From Roseovarius sp. EL26 (GTDB taxonomy: Bacteria > Pseudomonadota > Alphaproteobacteria > Rhodobacterales > Rhodobacteraceae), in NCBI RefSeq assembly GCF_900327775.1, contig NZ_OUMZ01000007.1, positions 1,351,606-1,415,605 on the forward strand: DNA of 64,000 bases. The letters run 5' to 3'. The translations under genes and the position numbers were made by a program. Shown here piece after piece: positions 8,992 to 15,736 of this stretch. Below the pieces are notes generated by a model. The model saw nothing but the letters and a program-made list of their open reading frames with translations, had not been told where the DNA came from and did not search any database. How positions within the stretch are numbered: the stretch's first letter is position 1; the number at the start of each line of letters is the position of its first letter.

Positions 8992-9167
8992 ATGGGAGTG
9001 AAATAAGAGTACCCGATCATGTCAGAGTGGATTTGCCATACGCTTACCTTTTGGCAAACCTTAAGGTGGTGATTACCATTACACTTTCTATTCTCAGGCG
9101 TTCAAGATATGCTGTGTTTAGGATTGGTAAATGACCAATCTCGGGGCGTAGTAACCTCACCGCAAGC

Positions 9168-9334
9168 GGCCGGTGTCGGCCGTAATGACACCTCCTCGAA
9201 CCTTATATGGTCGGGGAGGCACTGGCGTATGTCCAAGGCTTCGGCCCAAAGGCCAGCGCGGTCGTCTTGCGGCGACTTACTAACTCCCCGGCTGCTAGAG
9301 ATTACTCTAGTGGCCGATTTCGTTAGTAAAGGAG
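9168..9334 (+). ncRNA. Hairpin-rich leader before the membrane protein gene, possible structured RNA
   Basis: Hairpins follow one another. CGGCCG-GTGT-CGGCCG spans 9168-9183. An 11-bp stem with one bulge spans 9192-9220 (CCTCC pairs with GGAGG, TTATAT loop). A short GGCC/GGCC stem is at 9243-9254. GTCGTC-TTGC-GGCGAC spans 9261-9276. A long stem spans 9277-9329: TTACTAAC pairs with GTTAGTAA, inside it CGGC with GCCG and CTAGAG-ATTA-CTCTAG. The last stem ends immediately before the AAAGGAG ribosome site of the gene starting at 9340. It may be a regulatory leader or an independent RNA; I know no family it matches. Confidence 0.45.
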
Positions 9335-9339
9335 CCGTT

Positions 9340-10065
9340 ATGATCGGAAATGATTTAAAGACAGGGGAAACATCCGCCCCCGGAGCGTTTGTGAGTCCGC
9401 TGATTGTGATATTGGAACTCTACGCCTTTGGTTTTGCCTTGCGTATTCTCCAACAGAGCGATTTGAACGCCCAAACCATTGTGGCAATGCTGCTATTTTG
9501 TGTGTTCGCTTTCACCCTTATCACAGGCAAAGGCTTTCCGCATTTCCGCCAGCGAGGAAAAGCAATGTTGTTTCTGTTCGTGGCTGGATACTTCTCTCTA
9601 CAAGGTGCGAACTTGTCTGGTGAGCAACGCGAGGCCCGTTTGGCCGAACTTCGAAAAAGCGATCCTGCCGCGTACCTAGTTGAGCTACGAAACGTCGACG
9701 AGGACAGGTGGTTTGTCGAACTGCGCCAGTTGGATCCAGAAGCTCATGCAAAAGAAGCCGCAAGCCGCGCTACACAATCCCACGCCGATCGCCTTGCAGC
9801 ATGCACAGATGAGAAGATCGGTCTTGCCTATGTCATGATCCAAGAGGATGTGCGTCGGTCATTGCGAGCTCCATCGACGGCAGAGTTTCCGGGCCGTTTT
9901 GATGCAGGAACGCGGAACATGGGGAACTGTGTATATAAGGTGATTGGTCAGTACGACGCACAAAATGGGTTTGGCGCGATGATACGCGGTACATTTACAG
10001 GCACGACCGAGTATTCACCAGAACGCGGTAGCTGGCGAACATTGATGCTGGATGTGCAGGGATAG
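9340..10065 (+). CDS. Multi-pass membrane protein with a conserved C-terminal APSTAEFP domain, unknown
   Basis: A 241-residue protein starting at ATG 9340, which has AAAGGAG six bases upstream; the frame is open further upstream but that part is the structured leader. Three hydrophobic segments lie in the first 90 residues (FVSPLIVILELYAFGFALRIL, TIVAMLLFCVFAFTLI, AMLFLFVAGYFSLQ). Short leucine/arginine repeats follow (AELRKSDPAAYLVELRNVDE and WFVELRQLDPEAH). The last 85 residues (DVRRSLRAPSTAEFPG ... YDAQNGFGAMIRGTFTG) resemble a small domain found at the end of many uncharacterised phage and envelope proteins. Its function is unknown to me. Confidence 0.7.
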   Translation: MIGNDLKTGETSAPGAFVSPLIVILELYAFGFALRILQQSDLNAQTIVAMLLFCVFAFTLITGKGFPHFRQRGKAMLFLFVAGYFSLQGANLSGEQREARLAELRKSDPAAYLVELRNVDEDRWFVELRQLDPEAHAKEAASRATQSHADRLAACTDEKIGLAYVMIQEDVRRSLRAPSTAEFPGRFDAGTRNMGNCVYKVIGQYDAQNGFGAMIRGTFTGTTEYSPERGSWRTLMLDVQG

Positions 10066-10115
10066 CGGGTAACCCAAAGAGCTCGTCAATTTGGCGCAGA
10101 TTCTCGAAATAGCAA

Positions 10116-10148
10116 CCTCCCCTGCAGCCTAAATGAAACCAGGGGAGG
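10116..10148. repeat. GC-rich inverted repeat downstream of the membrane protein gene
   Basis: Perfect 9-base arms CCTCCCCTG and CAGGGGAGG with a 15-base loop, 50 bases after the stop at 10065. A second pair, GAAACCAG and CTGGTTTC (10135-10142 and 10171-10178), overlaps it. No U tract follows, so it is not a standard terminator, though it may stop or stabilise transcripts. The stretch 10066-10432 has no other feature besides the promoter expected for the methyltransferase gene. Confidence 0.5.
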
Positions 10149-10432
10149 AACCAGCACTCAGAGCAAAGGTCTGGTTTCGAATATGCGTGAGGGTCTATAT
10201 TGGGCCTCATATACCACCTCAATCTATAACTCATTGATATCGAATTGATTTAAAGTCCATATCAGGAGACTTCATATCCTTTGTCCGTATCCATGTTGAT
10301 CCAATCTGCTGCATAGGTCGCTGCGCCAAGAACATAACAACGCAGGTATTATGCGCTGACACGTGCTATTAATTCGACATTTTGGACCCCTGAGTGTAAA
10401 AATACCTAAAAACGAGACAGGAGAATTTTCCT

Positions 10433-11566
10433 TTGAATTCAGCGCCTTCTATAGTTGACTTGTTCTGTGGTTGCGGAGGATTCGGACTTGGAGCGGAGTT
10501 GGCGGGTTTCAAGACGGTCGCTGCCATCGACATCGAACCAAATCTGCAATCTTCGTACCGCTTAAATTTTCCAAATACCAAAGTGGTTGAGGGCGACATC
10601 TCCCAAATCGATAACGATTGTTGGCGCGACATCATCGGCTCGAACAGGCCAGACGGAGTCATCGGTGGGCCACCATGCCAAGGGTTCTCTCGAATGGGGA
10701 AAAGAGATCAAAGCGACAAAAGAAATCAACTGATCTACGAATTCTACCGGCAAGTTAATATTTTGAGGCCAAAGTTCTTTGTCATGGAAAATGTTGAAGG
10801 GATTTTTGACCCATACGGGGCAGAAATCCTCTCCTCGGCGTTGAAGACTCTAAAAGCACCATACAAAATCTTAGGTCCGTTCCTGGTCGACGCTGCAGAT
10901 TTTGGTGCAGCCACGCGAAGGCGTCGTGCAATAGTTATCGGATATTTGCCTGATGAGATCGCTACGCTGAATCAAGATTTGTTCACCCACCCTTACTCTT
11001 CCGATAGAACTACAATTAAGGACGCAATTTCTGACCTTCCTGGCCCTATTGAAACAGGCAAGTTGAGCGAGCAGTTCGGTCTGGCGAGACTATCTGCAGG
11101 CGGGGCAGAGCTTTCGAGTTATGCGCGACGTGCTCGATCACTTCCAAAAAATGGCATGGGCTGGAACAAGGCGATAGAGTGGATGCAGGATGGGCGTGTC
11201 ACTGGCTTTTTCTCAACCCAACACACCCCAGTGGTCAGACAGAGATTTGAAAATGTTGAACCAGGCAAAGTAGACTCAATAAGCAAGTACCCTCGGCTGA
11301 AATGGGATGGTATTTCACCAACTCTCCGAGCCGGTACCGGAAGTGATCGCGGAAGCTTTCAGGCAGTTCGCCCGATTCACCCAGATGATCCACGCGTCAT
11401 CACGGTACGAGAAGCGGCACGCATCCAAGGCTTCCCCGATTGGTTTGTATTCCACCCCACGAAATGGCACAGTTTCAGAATGATCGGGAACAGTGTTTCC
11501 CCTGTTGTATCAACACATATCTTGTCAAAGATTCTTTCCGCTATGAGTTTAAAGATAGCTGCGTAA
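10433..11566 (+). CDS. DNA (cytosine-5-)-methyltransferase
   Basis: Transfers a methyl group from S-adenosylmethionine to C5 of cytosine in a target DNA sequence. All core motifs are present: motif I VDLFCGCGGFGLG (8-20), motif IV GPPCQGFS with catalytic Cys 82, motif VI ENVEG (119-123), motif VIII ATRRRRAIVIGY (about 160-171), and IX/X RVITVREAARIQGFP with GNSVSPVV. The 377-residue length is usual for the family. The start is TTG at 10433 with AGGAG nine bases upstream. The GHKL ATPase gene begins 17 bases after the stop, so the two form an operon. No obvious restriction nuclease is next to it; the target cannot be read from sequence. Confidence 0.95.
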   Translation: MNSAPSIVDLFCGCGGFGLGAELAGFKTVAAIDIEPNLQSSYRLNFPNTKVVEGDISQIDNDCWRDIIGSNRPDGVIGGPPCQGFSRMGKRDQSDKRNQLIYEFYRQVNILRPKFFVMENVEGIFDPYGAEILSSALKTLKAPYKILGPFLVDAADFGAATRRRRAIVIGYLPDEIATLNQDLFTHPYSSDRTTIKDAISDLPGPIETGKLSEQFGLARLSAGGAELSSYARRARSLPKNGMGWNKAIEWMQDGRVTGFFSTQHTPVVRQRFENVEPGKVDSISKYPRLKWDGISPTLRAGTGSDRGSFQAVRPIHPDDPRVITVREAARIQGFPDWFVFHPTKWHSFRMIGNSVSPVVSTHILSKILSAMSLKIAA

Positions 11567-11583
11567 TTTCTGAAAGGCAGACG

Positions 11584-13290
11584 ATGCCAACTACATTTCC
11601 AATAGATACTCGGCCAACTAAAGAATTGTTGGTCACAAATTTGACCAGAGACGCGTCCACCGAGGCTTGTATCTTTGATCTTATCGACAACTCGATTGAC
11701 GCAGCCCGCAACACCATTCTGCAACAATCTCCTAAGTTGCCTGACTCTGACCAACTACCGAGCTCGTATAGTAGTTTTTCTGTTTCTTTAGAAATACTAG
11801 GGGATCGTCTTGAAGTTGCTGATAACTGCGGAGGAATGGATCCTCAAGGGTTAGCTTCAGGATATTTGAGATTTGGAAAGCAATCAGAGCACGAATACGG
11901 GATTGGTCTATATGGAGTTGGCCTTAATAGAGCCCTGTTTAAGCTTGGCAACAATACCGAGATCACAACAGAGAATGCCAGTGGTCAGGCGAAAGTTGAG
12001 ATAGACCGAGCCGCATACATCAAAGACGAAGACAATTGGAACATTACAGGTGAAACAACCCCATCCACTGGCGAAATTGGCACCCGGGTTGTGGTCACAG
12101 GGCTTGACCCAGAAATTTCACGGCAAACTTCCAGCCCTGAATGGCGTAGCAGCCTAATAGCAGAAATGGAAAAGCGCTACGCAAGATTCCTAACGAAGGG
12201 GTTTTCAATTACGGTCAATGAGGAAGTTCTTCATCCGGACATCGTTAGCGTACGGAAGACTGGTCCATTTCCCCCTTTGGTCAAATCATTCAAAATAGAT
12301 GCAGATACATCCGTTTACATCGAAGCCGGCCAACATGAGGATCACCGCTTTCCAGCTGAGCCTGACTACGAACTTAAAACAAACCGCGAGCTTGCCGACC
12401 AATACGGCTGGTCCATTATTTGTAATGATCGGGTTATAGTACATCTTGATACTAGCCCTAAGACAGGTTGGGACAAGAAGTGGCATAACGAATTCAGCGG
12501 ATTCGTTGGTTTTGTTCATTTCACATCCAAGGACCCAAAGAAATTACCCTGGAATACGCCTAAGACAGACGTCGACACCAATAACCAGGGTTACCAATCA
12601 GTTCTGGGTGACATGCGCTCTTTTACAGAGAAGTGGCGTGCCAACGCTAATCAGGCAAAGAAGACAAAAAAAGCTGGAAAAACCCTGAAGCCCCCGACTA
12701 CTCCTACCTCCTCACCTTCAAAGCCCGGCACAGGGACAAATACTAACATACCAGCGCCCAAACCCCTGACAACGAAGGCTCCAGTGGTCACGAAGCCGAG
12801 TCAAACTCAGCTAAGGTATGTATTGCCTCAAGATATCAACGAACTCCATTGCTCAGACAAGTTGCTTCAACTAGTCCAAGAGGGCAAGAAAGTTGACGCT
12901 TTTGAAACCCACTACTCGGCGCTCGCGCTAATCAGGATGTTATTTGAGACGGCGGCAAGATCATTTTTGGTCAGGCACAAAGAATATTCCACAGCCCATA
13001 CAAAGATCATCACCAAGCGTGAAATAGGCACTGGAAAAACCCTTACTGAGAAGCAGAAAAAGGACCTGACACCTTCGATTGATGAGCTGATATGGTTATT
13101 CAACAATGATCCAAACCTGTGGCGTGACGGTGTTGGCAAACACATGAATCAAAGTTTGGCCAAATTTGCAAAGCACAAGGAACGGATGAATTCCGCGATC
13201 CATCACCCTTTTCAGGTAATCAATATTTATGAAGCTCTGACTATCAGGGACGAAGTGCTACCTGTGTTACGTCACTATATAGAAAAGTGA
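11584..13290 (+). CDS. GHKL ATPase (MORC/HATPase_c_3-like) linked to the methyltransferase
   Basis: A 568-residue protein with an N-terminal GHKL ATP-binding fold: N-box EACIFDLIDNSIDA (Asn 36), G1 box VADNCGGMD (79-86), G2 box YGIGLYGVGLN (105-115), and EIGTRVVV further on. This arrangement is seen in MutL, Hsp90 and bacterial MORC proteins that clamp DNA. A flexible linker rich in Pro, Thr and Lys (about 360-410) leads to a helical C-terminal domain of about 160 residues of unknown type. GHKL proteins beside C5 methyltransferases occur in complex restriction-like defence operons. The start at ATG 11584 is after the methyltransferase stop; the frame open upstream overlaps that gene and is not used. 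Confidence 0.85.
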   Translation: MPTTFPIDTRPTKELLVTNLTRDASTEACIFDLIDNSIDAARNTILQQSPKLPDSDQLPSSYSSFSVSLEILGDRLEVADNCGGMDPQGLASGYLRFGKQSEHEYGIGLYGVGLNRALFKLGNNTEITTENASGQAKVEIDRAAYIKDEDNWNITGETTPSTGEIGTRVVVTGLDPEISRQTSSPEWRSSLIAEMEKRYARFLTKGFSITVNEEVLHPDIVSVRKTGPFPPLVKSFKIDADTSVYIEAGQHEDHRFPAEPDYELKTNRELADQYGWSIICNDRVIVHLDTSPKTGWDKKWHNEFSGFVGFVHFTSKDPKKLPWNTPKTDVDTNNQGYQSVLGDMRSFTEKWRANANQAKKTKKAGKTLKPPTTPTSSPSKPGTGTNTNIPAPKPLTTKAPVVTKPSQTQLRYVLPQDINELHCSDKLLQLVQEGKKVDAFETHYSALALIRMLFETAARSFLVRHKEYSTAHTKIITKREIGTGKTLTEKQKKDLTPSIDELIWLFNNDPNLWRDGVGKHMNQSLAKFAKHKERMNSAIHHPFQVINIYEALTIRDEVLPVLRHYIEK

Positions 13291-13357
13291 CTAAATCAGG
13301 TTGACGAGATCACCCCAATTAATGAGTGGCAGGGCATTGATTGCTTCGCTTCGGGAT

Positions 13358-14173
13358 CTATTTGTCTTGTCCGTCGATTCGCTTTGCGATCGCTTCAATA
13401 AAAGCGTCTCGCGGATGCTTTGCGTCCAACCTCTTCTCTAGGGACTGAGCTACGTCATCGACCAAGCCTCGCCCTATCGTCTCCAAAAACTCAAGCTGCG
13501 TTCCATTACTATGGAAAATTCCCTTGGACATTCGAGCCAATGTGGTGACATCTAGTGGCTCGAACTCTTTCCGGATGTATCGCAACTTTTCCTCTATCAG
13601 GATTTCGGGTGCTACGTTCAAGTAACCTATAGGAAGACCCAGCGCTGCTTCTACGTCTTCCAATGAATACCCAAGCACGGCCATCCCTTCAGACGATATT
13701 GCGTTGGCAGGGCAACTCGAGAACTCAAACTTCTCAAGAAAAATGGAAAGTAAATTGGCAAGCTTGAGTAAATGCTGGGCGCATGACCAAGCAATATCGG
13801 CACCAAGAAGGACTTCCGGGACCGCCTCCCTGTTTCCCGCGAACCGGTAAGTCCAGCGATCCGACCCCAACCGCCCTTCACCGACGTAACCGACTGGCCC
13901 TTCATGTTGGGAAATATTTCGAAGCTCGAGAAAAAATCCCATAGCCAGATCGGTTTTCATGTTTTTCTGCTCCTCTTGATACCATTGCGCGAAATTCGGC
14001 ACGGTCTTCATTGATTTTTGAAGAACAAAAGTTGTACTTCGACAGGCACTTAGAAACGCGTTCAAATGGAACTGAAACTCCAGTCCATTGCGCTCCACAA
14101 CACCTGCCAAGAAATACTCCGCCTCTTGAAGCTTTTCCAATGAGTGTCTTAAGGAAGTGAATTTATGGGGCAA
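13358..14173 (-). CDS. Unknown protein with a HEPN-type RNxxxH motif
   Basis: A 271-residue soluble helical protein. Residues 35-52 (FHLNAFLSACRSTTFVLQ) and 80-90 (FFLELRNISQH) recall a family of uncharacterised proteins with an RN...H pair (Arg 85, Asn 86, His 90), which fits the HEPN motif. The start is TTG at 14173 with GGAGGA four to five bases upstream, a strong site. It converges on the methyltransferase/ATPase operon, with 67 bases between the stops, and its 5' end is 55 bases from the tRNA-Leu 3' end. It may be an RNase effector or toxin; catalytic function is inferred from the motif only. Confidence 0.65.
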   Translation of the reverse strand: MPHKFTSLRHSLEKLQEAEYFLAGVVERNGLEFQFHLNAFLSACRSTTFVLQKSMKTVPNFAQWYQEEQKNMKTDLAMGFFLELRNISQHEGPVGYVGEGRLGSDRWTYRFAGNREAVPEVLLGADIAWSCAQHLLKLANLLSIFLEKFEFSSCPANAISSEGMAVLGYSLEDVEAALGLPIGYLNVAPEILIEEKLRYIRKEFEPLDVTTLARMSKGIFHSNGTQLEFLETIGRGLVDDVAQSLEKRLDAKHPRDAFIEAIAKRIDGQDK

Positions 14174-14227
14174 TGCTCCTCCGCACGTCTTTTAATATTT
14201 GTAAGTGTCTGAAATAATGAATAAATT

Positions 14228-14313
14228 TGGTGCGGGCGGTGGGACTCGAACCCACACGGCCATACGGCCTCCAGATTTTAAGTCTGGTATGTCTACCATT
14301 CCATCACGCCCGC
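14228..14313 (-). tRNA. tRNA-Leu (anticodon TAA), CCA encoded
   Basis: Reading the reverse strand, the acceptor arms GCGGGCG (14307-14313) and CGCCCGC (14232-14238) pair, then discriminator A and CCA (14228-14230). The anticodon stem CCAGA/TCTGG encloses CTTAAAA with anticodon TAA. A long variable arm (GGCCGTATGGCC) and T-arm GGGTTCGAGTCCC complete a leucine tRNA. The genomic island lies directly downstream of its 3' end, so this gene is the probable integration target. The promoter region to the right contains a partial duplicate of the gene. Confidence 0.95.
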
Positions 14314-14318
14314 ATCTG
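14274..14318. repeat. Direct repeat copy 1: 5' half of tRNA-Leu, candidate att core
   Basis: The 45 bases from the anticodon loop through the tRNA 5' end plus five flanking bases are identical to 14420-14464, offset 146. This copy is part of the complete tRNA-Leu gene. Confidence 0.8.
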
Positions 14319-14419
14319 GCGTTGTCTTCAAAATTCAATTCCGGGCCTATTTTGGGCCTAGAAACAGTCTCCTCGACGCAACGCCTTGTTCCGTATGCAC
14401 TTCTCCTTACAGACGCAAG

Positions 14420-14464
14420 GATTTTAAGTCTGGTATGTCTACCATTCCATCACGCCCGCATCTG
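14420..14464. repeat. Direct repeat copy 2: detached 5' half of tRNA-Leu
   Basis: An exact 45-base copy of 14274-14318 that is not joined to a tRNA 3' half, so it cannot make a tRNA. Either this is the original half left behind when an element inserted, or the scar of a small second event. The 101 bases between the copies (14319-14419) have no gene and now form the upstream region of the tRNA. From 14465 to 14571 I see nothing further. Confidence 0.8.
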
Positions 14465-14571
14465 ACGCAGCTCTTCCGTAGCGCGGTAGGAAAAGGAAAA
14501 CAACGTTATAGCGTCAATGTTGAGAGATTTTTTATGACCCGAATTGAACAAAGCCCAAATATTCATTTTCT

Positions 14572-15117
14572 TCAAAGTTCTTGTTCTGTGGCTTCCAGCG
14601 CGGGTAGCAAACGACGTTCAGATAGCCAGGGGTTCAACCTCAGGGCGCGCCGCAAGACCAACGCCGCCTCGCCATTGCGTTCCAATGCGACAAGCGTCAG
14701 AGTCTGGCCAGCCAGTGCAGCTACATGATTGGGCGACAATGCGATCGCTCGCTCCAAATCCGGTAGGGCCGTTTCATAGTCTTGGCGCAGGAAATTCACA
14801 AAAGCACGCTGATTAAACCCTTCAGCGTAATCCGGACAATAATCCACCAGCGCATTGAGCGCCACCAGTGCCCCCTTATAATCATAGGCTTTGCGGCGCT
14901 CCATTCCCTCGTCCAGCAATTCCTGCGCATGTTGGTCTGGCGCATCAGCCCAATACGTCCACATCTCGTTTGCAATCAGCCGCGCGGACATCTCTGATGG
15001 GGCAAGCTGCACATCTTGGATCAACTGCTCAAGCGCCTGATTATGATCAGGGGCCTCTGGGCAGTTCTGTGCCCATGCGGGAGTAGCGATCCAGTAAAGA
15101 AGCAAAAAATATCTCAT
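14572..15117 (-). CDS. Secreted TPR-repeat protein
   Basis: A 181-residue protein with an N-terminal signal peptide (MRYFLLLYWIATPAWA, probable cut after AWA). About three tetratricopeptide repeats follow, best seen in DYKGALVALNALVDYCPDYAEGFNQRA and DYETALPDLERAIALSPNHVAAL. It should be a periplasmic protein-protein interaction module; the partner is unknown. It is the first gene right of the island with normal base composition for this chromosome. It reads toward the island end and has no operon partner in sight. Confidence 0.85.
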   Translation of the reverse strand: MRYFLLLYWIATPAWAQNCPEAPDHNQALEQLIQDVQLAPSEMSARLIANEMWTYWADAPDQHAQELLDEGMERRKAYDYKGALVALNALVDYCPDYAEGFNQRAFVNFLRQDYETALPDLERAIALSPNHVAALAGQTLTLVALERNGEAALVLRRALRLNPWLSERRLLPALEATEQEL

Positions 15118-15147
15118 GACCAGATAATGACGCGGTGAGTCCGTAGG

Positions 15148-15624
15148 TCAAATCACATCTGAGAGTGCATTTTCCTTAACTGCCTGCATCGCCACATAGG
15201 TCGAAGTCGCTGCAACATGCGGCAGAGTCGACAATTTAACCGCCAGAACTTGGCGGTAATCATTCATATTCTGTGTTCTAATCTTCATTAAATAATCGAA
15301 GTTACCTGCAATCAAGTGCACTTGTTCGATCTCAGGGATTTTGGTCACGGCGGCATTGAATTCAGCCAATGCTTTTTCACGGGTGTCCGTCAACCGCACC
15401 TCAACAAAACTGACATGATCCATCCCAAGGCGTATCGGATCAATTAGCGCACGATATCCGGTAATAACGCCCTCTTTCTCCAATCTGCGCAGGCGTGCCT
15501 GTGTCGGAGATTTTGACAAACCAATTTCACGTGCAAGGTCGGTAATACTGATGCGCCCATCTGCGGCCAGAACCCGCAGAATCGCTCGATCAAATGGATC
15601 AATTCCGATCTGGTCACTTTGCAT
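15148..15624 (-). CDS. putR: Lrp/AsnC-family regulator, probable proline-responsive PutR
   Basis: A 158-residue regulator with an N-terminal helix-turn-helix (ISITDLAREIGLSKSPTQARLRRLEKEGVI, about 25-54) and a C-terminal RAM/AsnC ligand domain (VHLIAGNFDYLMKI). It is divergent from putA with 112 bases between the starts. In alphaproteobacteria an Lrp-type PutR next to putA activates it in response to proline. This PutA lacks its own DNA-binding domain, which supports that role. The identification rests on family plus position. Confidence 0.88.
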   Translation of the reverse strand: MQSDQIGIDPFDRAILRVLAADGRISITDLAREIGLSKSPTQARLRRLEKEGVITGYRALIDPIRLGMDHVSFVEVRLTDTREKALAEFNAAVTKIPEIEQVHLIAGNFDYLMKIRTQNMNDYRQVLAVKLSTLPHVAATSTYVAMQAVKENALSDVI

Positions 15625-15736
15625 GGTAGTTCCTAAAATTTATCATCATCTTCACTGCAGAAATGCAAAATACAGGAAACTTCACTTAAATAATACTGAT
15701 ATTAAAGGTTAATCACACATATTACGGGGTTTTCCG

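Larger units (their letters stand above)
1..14464. mobile_element. Genomic island or satellite-like integrative element (left end outside window)
   Basis: A run of genes unlike the rest of the window: tyrosine integrase, AlpA-like regulator, Prim-Pol, SF3 helicase, repeat cluster, DNA methyltransferase and several unknown proteins. It is visibly richer in A and T than the genes after 14.5 kb, and many of its genes use TTG or GTG starts. It ends beside a tRNA-Leu gene, a common target of tyrosine integrases. Integrase plus Prim-Pol/SF3 helicase with no capsid, portal or terminase genes fits a P4-like satellite or a self-replicating island rather than a whole prophage. The left boundary is not visible. 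The right boundary is either the tRNA 3' end near 14228 or the second tRNA-half copy at 14420-14464. Confidence 0.8.

Noticed and set aside
9277..9329. Hairpin with TTACTAAC/GTTAGTAA ends resembling an integron attC site
   Set aside because: The ends do not fit the RYYYAAC and GTTRRRY core sites, and there is no integron integrase or cassette array.
9995..10234. Reverse frame with a CSEC...GCRGGC pattern like the SPASM domain of radical SAM enzymes
   Set aside because: The frame is short, overlaps a better gene and the cysteines come from the GC-rich inverted repeat at 10116-10148, so the match is probably chance.
14205..14728. Frames across the tRNA-Leu region
   Set aside because: They run through the tRNA gene and its duplicate, which explain the sequence better.
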